This document shows, one piece after another, positions 58,197 to 64,000 of a stretch of DNA of 64,000 nt. The DNA is from Rhizoclosmatium globosum. Lineage: Eukaryota; Chytridiomycota; Chytridiomycetes; Chytridiales; Chytriomycetaceae. The translations under genes and the position numbers were made by a program. The stretch covers positions 248,001 to 312,000 of the forward strand of contig MCGO01000028.1 in the NCBI GenBank assembly GCA_002104985.1, in the 5' to 3' direction. The notes beneath the pieces are model-generated. The model saw nothing but the letters and a program-made list of their open reading frames with translations, was not told the DNA's origin and ran no database searches. The stretch's first letter is position 1. The number at the start of each line of letters is the position of its first letter.

Positions 58197-59078
58197 TACT
58201 TTGGTGTATTGTACGCTCGTGTTTCCGCTTTCGCGCAATAACCCGCAACAGGTAATATAATATGTCACAATGTGATACGAACCTAACTTATTAACTCCAG
58301 GTTTCTTTCGAACAAACTTGGGATATTTCAACGCCGACCACAGCTTTGACTTCTTCAGTGAACATCACGTTCCGATACGGACTTGCAACAAGTCAGACAG
58401 TGATGAAAAATAGCTTTGAATCAATATCAGGTTTGACTCGATCCCATCTTGACTGCAATCTAGCAGACTCTTGGTGTTTGTTCACCAATCAGAATCCACA
58501 ATATCTCCCTGTTTTGCCCAAACGGTTCAAGAAACCTGCAACAGAGTTGATTGATATCGAAATTCAGGACCCTGTTGAAGTTTTTGATGGAATTTATGAA
58601 ACGCGTGGTGTCTTCCGTGGGATTCCGGAGTCGCGTGTGTGTAGTTTGAAGGCCTTGAGGGATGGAGACGATGGTTCGAAGTTCGTTGCAATCTTCATCG
58701 ATCCTGAAGTAGATGGCGAAAAATCTCGGTGGCAAATTGAAGGTGGAGAAGGACGACGCGTTGATTCTGGCCGAAATAACACTGTTGATGGGCGACCTGG
58801 TGTGGATGAAGTGACTGTTCTTCGACGTGATTTCATTGGGCCTGCTGGTGACGATGAAACTGAAAGTGGGATGGTAGTGCCCTTCGCCATAAAGTATCAA
58901 GGTAAATTAAGGGGATTGACTGTTGCGTGCTTTTGGATGGAGGAAGATGGACGGTCGTTGTTCTGGGAGACGTTCAAACGGGAAAAACCCTTGTATGTTA
59001 CATTTGGTCCAGGAGAGTATGGTGGTGTGCGAGTGGAGAAATCGCTTCTTGTGTAATATATGTTGTTGTTACCAAAAA

Positions 59079-62000
59079 ATGGCAAGAGAAGGAGTGATTC
59101 AAGCCTCTTCGCAAGACCCTTCAACCAGATCTGATCCTTTGACTGACTCTACAGTGAATGAGACTAGTGGCAGTGGTAATACAGCTGGATCCGTTGCTAA
59201 CCAGGGTGCTTCCGCTGTTCCAGTTGCCAACGACAACCATTCAAGTGAACCTGAAGACTCAGACCACTTTGAATACTCTGATTTTGATGAGGAAGGAGAT
59301 GCGGAAGAATCGGCTCCATTGCTGCATTCATTGGGCCTTCCCCCTTCAACTACCACTGCTCCTCCCTCAAACACAATCGTTAAGCCTGTCATCATCCTTG
59401 TCATTGTTGTGCTATTTTCTCCATTGCTACTTGTTCTGCTGTGGGCCCTACTTCGCAGCGAATCAGCATTGCCTCCAGCTGTCTTGACACTGAATGACAC
59501 CATTGCCACAGGTGCATTCTCTGGCAACGAAGCCTGGAACCATGTCAAGAATATAACATCTCATTCACACTCATATAATTCAAATGATAATCTACGCGTT
59601 CGAGGCTATATTTTGAATACCATCAACGAGTTCAAAGCATTAGCAAAAACTTGCAATCTGCCAGAGAATTGGATGGAAGTTGATTCCAACGATGGAATAA
59701 ATATGACGACCGCCTCTGGAAATATTTGGTACGAGTCAAACAACATCCTTGTTCGAATCAACCCAATCAACCCGATCTCCTCTAATTCCTTGCTACTGAG
59801 TGCACACTTTGATACTCAAACGATTGCTCCAGGAGTGGTTGATAACGGTATCGCAGTTGGCGTTGCCCTTGAGCTCATTCGAACACTCATTTACAACCCT
59901 GCACTGCAAAGACCGCTTATCATCAACTTTAATAACGGAGAAGAGTTGTTTTTACTTGGAGCCGGTGCATTCACACTTCATCCTTGGTTTTCAAAAATTA
60001 CCGGGTTTATCAATTTGGACGGAACCGGAGCTGCACCAGGAACTCGTGCGATGCTGTTCAGAACCAACTCGTATGATTTGCTACAAGAGTGGAAAAGATA
60101 CGCACCCTTTCCTCATGCATCCATTCTCTTCAACGACTTGGTGTCCAATGTACCAAGTGATACAGATTATCGCGTTTACGTCGCATATGGACATCTTCAA
60201 GGCATTGATATTGCTTTCTATTCGTACCGGTACGTGAATTCACATTTTCTTGTTTGAATTCTGAGACATATGTAACAGGTATCAATACCACACCCCGGAA
60301 GATAGTGTTGAGTTCTCTTGGCCAATTTCAACTCAACATTTGGGAGATAATGTTCGTGGTACTGTCATTGGCATGACAAGCTCTGACGTTCTTGACAAGT
60401 TGACCCCGGATAATACCAATTACACTGAGCCCATCAAGGACAAGCTCACTCTTCCTGACTTTGTTTATTACGATCTTTTCTGGTGGTTGACGCTTACTAG
60501 TGGAACCAGTTTCCGTTGGATGATTGTCGGTATTTTGATCACAGCAGCCTTGTGGACATTTATAAAGAGCGCCAAAGAAGTCTACTTTATTGGACGAAGT
60601 AGATTCTTGCTTCGCTTTGTTCGCCCAACTGTTGAATCATACGTTGTAACAGTTTTCTCCGCATTGGTTGCTTTGGGCGGCACATACGTTCTGTCAAACA
60701 TTAAGAGTTATATTAATCCGGGATCCTCGTATGGACTTCCGATTTTGAACGTTATTTGGATCGCAATTTGGGTCTTTGGCTGTTTTGCCTTTGTTCCAAA
60801 AGTTTGGCCTCAGATTGGGGAGTTTCTACTTCTCCGCAAGCGTTCTGCACGTAGAATTCGCAATCACAATCGCCATACTGATAATGAATCCCATCAATCA
60901 TTCCAATCTGCGAGACAAGTGTCAAAAGGTCCTCCGGTCGAAAAATGGCTTCCATACGGTTTGCTCGCGTTTTGGACAACCTTATTGATTCCAACCCTGA
61001 TTTTGTCTCTTCGTGGAATCAACGGTCTCTTTTTTATTGTGAACTGGTCATTCTACTCGCTTGTGGCAGTTGGTTTCACACAGCTTCTTTCGCCGCTTGC
61101 GTTGAAGTGGTGGAGAGAACAAGGTAGTTTGGAACTTCCGAATGCGAACGCAGCTGCAGTTGATGCAGACGTAATTCACTGGCACTCAAAAGTTGTGAAC
61201 TTCTACCAGAAACAAATCTGGGGTGTCCAACTTATCATCAGCTCTTTGATTCCTGGGTTACTCACAGTAGATATTGTAGATCAATTTGCTATCAGTATGC
61301 CAGCATGTATTGGGGCTAAACTTTTCGAGTCAACGAATGATGTATTCTTTGCTGGATTTTTTGTGTTCCTCTTCATCAACCTCTTACCAGCGCTGCAAAT
61401 GGCGAGAAAAACTCGGCTTGCTGAGTTTGTATTGTTTGCCTTTCTAGTTCCTGTTTATATGTATTGCACAATTGTGTTCCCCTTTTCACGCAACCAACCA
61501 CAACAGGTATGTTACATCTATCAACTTTGAGAACAGTTATTGATCAGATTGATTTCAAGTTTTCTTTTGCTCAATTCTGGGATATCTCGACACCAACAAC
61601 TGCACTGGCTTCCTCTGTGAATATCACATTCCGTTATGGGATTCAAGATAGTTTTGATGATGTCTACAAACATTTTTCACCAATCGCAACTATCACAAAC
61701 TCGACATTCACTTGCGATAAGGCTATGCCACAATGTGTGTTCACCAATCAGAGTCCCCAATATCTCCCTGCTCTGCCTCAAGGGTTCAAGAAACCTCCTA
61801 CCGAGTTGATTGATATCGAAATTCAGGACCCTGTTGAAGTCTCAGATGGAATTTATGAAACGCGCGGTGTCTTCCGTGGGATTCCGGAGTCGCGTGTGTG
61901 TAGTTTGAAAGCTTTGAGGAGTGGGAGGGTTGGTTCAAAGTTCATCGCTATTTACATCGATCCAGAAGCTGATGGCGAGAAATCTCGATGGCAAATTGAA

Positions 62001-62315
62001 GGTGGAGAAGGACGACGCGTTGATTCTGGCCGACTTGATACCGTTGATGGACAACCTGGTGTGGAAGAGGTGACTGTTCTTCGTCGTAATTTCATCGGAC
62101 CTGCTGGTGACGACGAAAATAAGAGTGGGATGGTAGTTCCATTTGCGATCAAGTATGAAGGTGAAATGACTGAGATTGTGGTTGGGTGCCATTGGATTGA
62201 AGAAGACGGACGTGCTTTGTTTTGGGAGACAATTCGCGCACACAAGCCTGATTTTTTCACCTTTGGTCCTGGAAAGTTTGGTGGTGTTCGGGTGGAAAAG
62301 AGACTGACACTTTAA
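59079..62315 (+). CDS. M28 family membrane metalloprotease (ERMP1/PFF1-like), copy 2, intact
   Basis: Intact tandem paralogue of the gene at 52331. Exons 59079-60229, 60279-61506 and 61560-62315 give 1044 aa. Ligand set: SAHFDTQ, GVVDNGIAVG, NNGEELFLLGAGA, NLDGTG and YHTPED, as needed for a two-zinc M28 site. One N-terminal membrane segment, a luminal peptidase domain, then about eight membrane segments and a C-terminal luminal domain (ISTPTTAL...FRYG, FVFTNQSP-like, RGVFRGIPESRVCSL). The family sits in the ER or vacuole membrane. The start at 59079 is only 22 bp after the stop of copy 1. The N-terminal ~150 residues are almost identical to copy 1 while the peptidase core is more diverged. 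Confidence 0.92.
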
Positions 62316-62525
62316 GTCGCGTGTAAGGCAGCTGATATATGATTTTGGAATCATTTTCTGAGTTATTGCCTGCATAAACAATTGATTTCGGAAGTTGAGA
62401 ACCCAATTGCTGTTTCATTCAAGAACACCATCGAAACCTTGCCCGCATTTGCTTTAGTTATTTATTCAAAGGCTCAAAAGGAGAAACAACGGAGTGAGAG
62501 AGAAAAGTCAGAAAACTAATTAAAA

Positions 62526-63923
62526 TTAAAACTCAACAGAGGAGCGAACACCAGCAACGCCAGGAACGTAGCGAACCTTTGGCTTTTCAACAACAGGTGG
62601 CTCGACTCGCTTGCGCTCACGCTTGAATGCGCGAGCTTCATTCAAAAAGTTGTCAAACAAGTAGTCAGTATCCTCAGGCCCTCCACAAGCCTCAGGGTGG
62701 AACTGAACAGAAGAGTAAGGCAATAACTGGTGACGGACACCTTCGTTTGAGCCATCATTGGCGTTACGGAAGTATGGCATCCAACCTGGAACGTCAACAG
62801 AGTCATCAATGGCATAACCATGATTCTGGGAGGTGATGACACACTTTCCAGTAGTCAAGTCAATGCAAGGCTGATTGTGTCCACGGTTTCCGAAAGGCAT
62901 CTTGTAAGTCTTGTAACCCGCCGCGAGACCAAGAACTTGGTTGCCCATGCAGATACCAAAGATTGGAGTTGGGATACGGCCTTGATCCTTGTACATGATG
63001 GCTTTGACATTGGCGACAGTCTTGCCCATGTGGCTTGGGTCTCCTGGACCGTTGGAGAGAATAACACCGTCGTACTTTGTTGAGTCCTTGGTGACATCGT
63101 GGTCCCATGGAAGGACGGTTACTTTGGCACCACGGTTCGCAAGGCACTTGATAATGTTTTGCTTGACTCCACAGTCAATGAGGGCAATGTGAACGTCACC
63201 AGATGGGTTGACAACATAGGATTCCTTGGTGGAGGCAAGGGCACACAAGTTGCGGGCATTTGGGTTGTCGATTTCGAGAGCTGGAGTTGGCTCTGGAATG
63301 GGCGAGGAGGGAGAAGCAGCAACGGCAATTTCACCAAGGGTGGAACCTCGCTGACGAAGAAGGGACACGATCGCACGCGTGTCCACACCAGAGATGGCAG
63401 GAACACCGTAGCGCGCGCACCACTGACCAAGAGATTCAACCGCAGCCCAGTGCGAATGCTTCGCGGCGTAGTCATTGACAACGATTCCGCGGACTTGGAC
63501 GCGATTCGATTCAAAGTATTTCGAAAGGCCAAACGCGTCGCGGGCCGAGTCGGAGGGAACACCGTAGTTTCCAATGAGAGGCTGGGTAAAGACAAGAATC
63601 TGGCCCGAATAGGAAGGATCAGTCATGCTCTCGGTGTATCCAACGAGCGAGGTTGTGAATACAACTTCTCCGGAAATCTTCTTGTTCTTCAGGGGAGCAC
63701 CAAAGGACACACCCTTGAACGTGTAGCCAGTGGACAAGTGCAGAGCAGCTGGAAGGGTGGGTGGTTCTGCAGCTGGGCCAGGGACAGTTGGCTGGGGTGG
63801 TTTCTTCTGGTCAGTTGAAGTCAGGGTTGCAAGTGTTCTGATTGTGGCAAAGGCCGTGGCAGTTGTGGCAGTTGCAGTTGTCGTGAGGGTTGTTGAGGCG
63901 CGGCGGGTTGCTGGGGCAAACAT
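62526..63923 (-). CDS. CPA1: Carbamoyl-phosphate synthase, arginine-specific, small chain
   Basis: Glutaminase subunit supplying ammonia for carbamoyl phosphate in arginine synthesis, mitochondrial. Single exon, 465 aa. The presequence is Ala/Thr/Arg-rich (MFAPATRRASTTLTTT). The CPSase small-chain domain has GEVVFTTSLVGYTESMTDPSYSGQI, then GVDTRAIVSLLRQRG. The class I amidotransferase domain has ILSNGPGDPS, FGICMGNQVLGLAAG with the nucleophile Cys, FGNRGHNQP, TSQNHGYAID and SVQFHPEA (His-Glu of the triad). The nucleophile loop has Asn where many enzymes have His (GICLGHQ). Confidence 0.96.
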   Translation of the reverse strand: MFAPATRRASTTLTTTATATTATAFATIRTLATLTSTDQKKPPQPTVPGPAAEPPTLPAALHLSTGYTFKGVSFGAPLKNKKISGEVVFTTSLVGYTESMTDPSYSGQILVFTQPLIGNYGVPSDSARDAFGLSKYFESNRVQVRGIVVNDYAAKHSHWAAVESLGQWCARYGVPAISGVDTRAIVSLLRQRGSTLGEIAVAASPSSPIPEPTPALEIDNPNARNLCALASTKESYVVNPSGDVHIALIDCGVKQNIIKCLANRGAKVTVLPWDHDVTKDSTKYDGVILSNGPGDPSHMGKTVANVKAIMYKDQGRIPTPIFGICMGNQVLGLAAGYKTYKMPFGNRGHNQPCIDLTTGKCVITSQNHGYAIDDSVDVPGWMPYFRNANDGSNEGVRHQLLPYSSVQFHPEACGGPEDTDYLFDNFLNEARAFKRERKRVEPPVVEKPKVRYVPGVAGVRSSVEF

Positions 63924-64000
63924 TGTAATTGTTTTGGATACTTTGGTTTGGGGTTTGTTGCGTCTTTTTATAGATTTGGATTCTTTAGATTGTTTGTTTG
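63924..64000 (-). promoter_or_regulatory. CPA1 core promoter with TATA box close to start
   Basis: Read on the minus strand, CTATAAAAAG lies about 45-55 nt before the CPA1 start codon. This would allow only a short leader. No upstream ATG occurs in these 77 bp, so the arginine attenuator uORF known from Neurospora and yeast is not seen here unless transcription starts further upstream outside the window. Confidence 0.5.

Larger units (their letters stand above)
52331..59056 (+). pseudogene. M28 family membrane metalloprotease (ERMP1/PFF1-like), copy 1, split by Fanzor transposon
   Basis: A zinc exopeptidase-type membrane protein. Exon 1 is 52331-53475; exon 2 starts at 53524 and is interrupted at the TA 54721-54722; the remainder resumes at 58199 and the last exon is about 58302-59056. 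Cytosolic acidic N-terminus, one membrane segment (near 52620-52690), then the peptidase: AHFDTQ (His, Asp), GVVDN (bridging Asp), NNGEELGMLGAGA (catalytic Glu), INTDGSG (Asp) and YHTPED (His), all intact. Multiple membrane segments follow. With the element in place, reading ends at 54778, about 19 codons into the element, removing the last membrane segment and the ~250-residue luminal tail. The downstream remainder is still open. The intact tandem paralogue at 59079 shows what is lost. Confidence 0.85.

Overview
The window is a compact, intron-rich eukaryotic genome segment. It holds about 24 protein-coding loci on both strands, with mostly 43-80 nt GT-AG introns and intergenic gaps often under 150 bp. 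The gene set fits an early-diverging, zoospore-forming (chytrid-like) fungus: a fungal-type arginine CPSase small chain, recyclin-1 and DUF1769 beside genes lost from most higher fungi, namely the cilium-linked kinase CDK20, B12-dependent methylmalonyl-CoA mutase and a FAM151/menorin protein. The taxon is inferred from gene content only.

Layout: 1-2.5 kb, 3' part of a GPI-anchored surface protein and RNA polymerase I/III subunit AC19. 2.6-6.1 kb, a 3.47-kb Fanzor transposon inside a CinA-like gene. 6.5-16.6 kb, a GH18 chitinase-like membrane protein, splicing factor CWF19L2, ATP10, the p23 co-chaperone, TFIIE-beta and FIP1. 16.7-25.8 kb, an unrecognised 1080-aa protein, a PPR-like protein, CDK20 and ALYREF. 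25.9-40.4 kb, FAM151-like, cytochrome P450, aquaporin, methylmalonyl-CoA mutase, a second PPR protein, MRI1 and glucose-6-phosphate dehydrogenase. 40.7-44 kb, YIF1 and a 2-oxoglutarate dioxygenase. 43.9-50.5 kb, a 1.3-kb inverted duplication carrying twin copies of an unrecognised Lys/Pro/Gln-rich gene on either side of recyclin-1. 50.7-62.3 kb, a DUF1769 gene and two tandem M28 (ERMP1/PFF1-like) membrane proteases, the first split by a second, inverted, near-identical Fanzor transposon. 62.5-63.9 kb, CPA1.

The most interesting system is the pair of Fanzor (eukaryotic TnpB-like, RNA-guided nuclease) transposons at 2636-6108 and 54723-58196. Both appear intact, and by eye they differ at only a handful of positions. 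Nine exons join in frame into an 886-aa protein with RuvC motifs DPG, DEH-TS and D-x-D, but with a decayed zinc ribbon. The element has imperfect CTRTW...GAAGAACATT terminal inverted repeats and TA target-site duplications, no transposase, and a tRNA-like Pol III A-box/B-box module at its left end. Both insertions lie in sense orientation in coding exons and share TGCC directly before the TA, a candidate target-adjacent motif. The intact neighbouring M28 paralogue allows the uninterrupted target site to be inferred.
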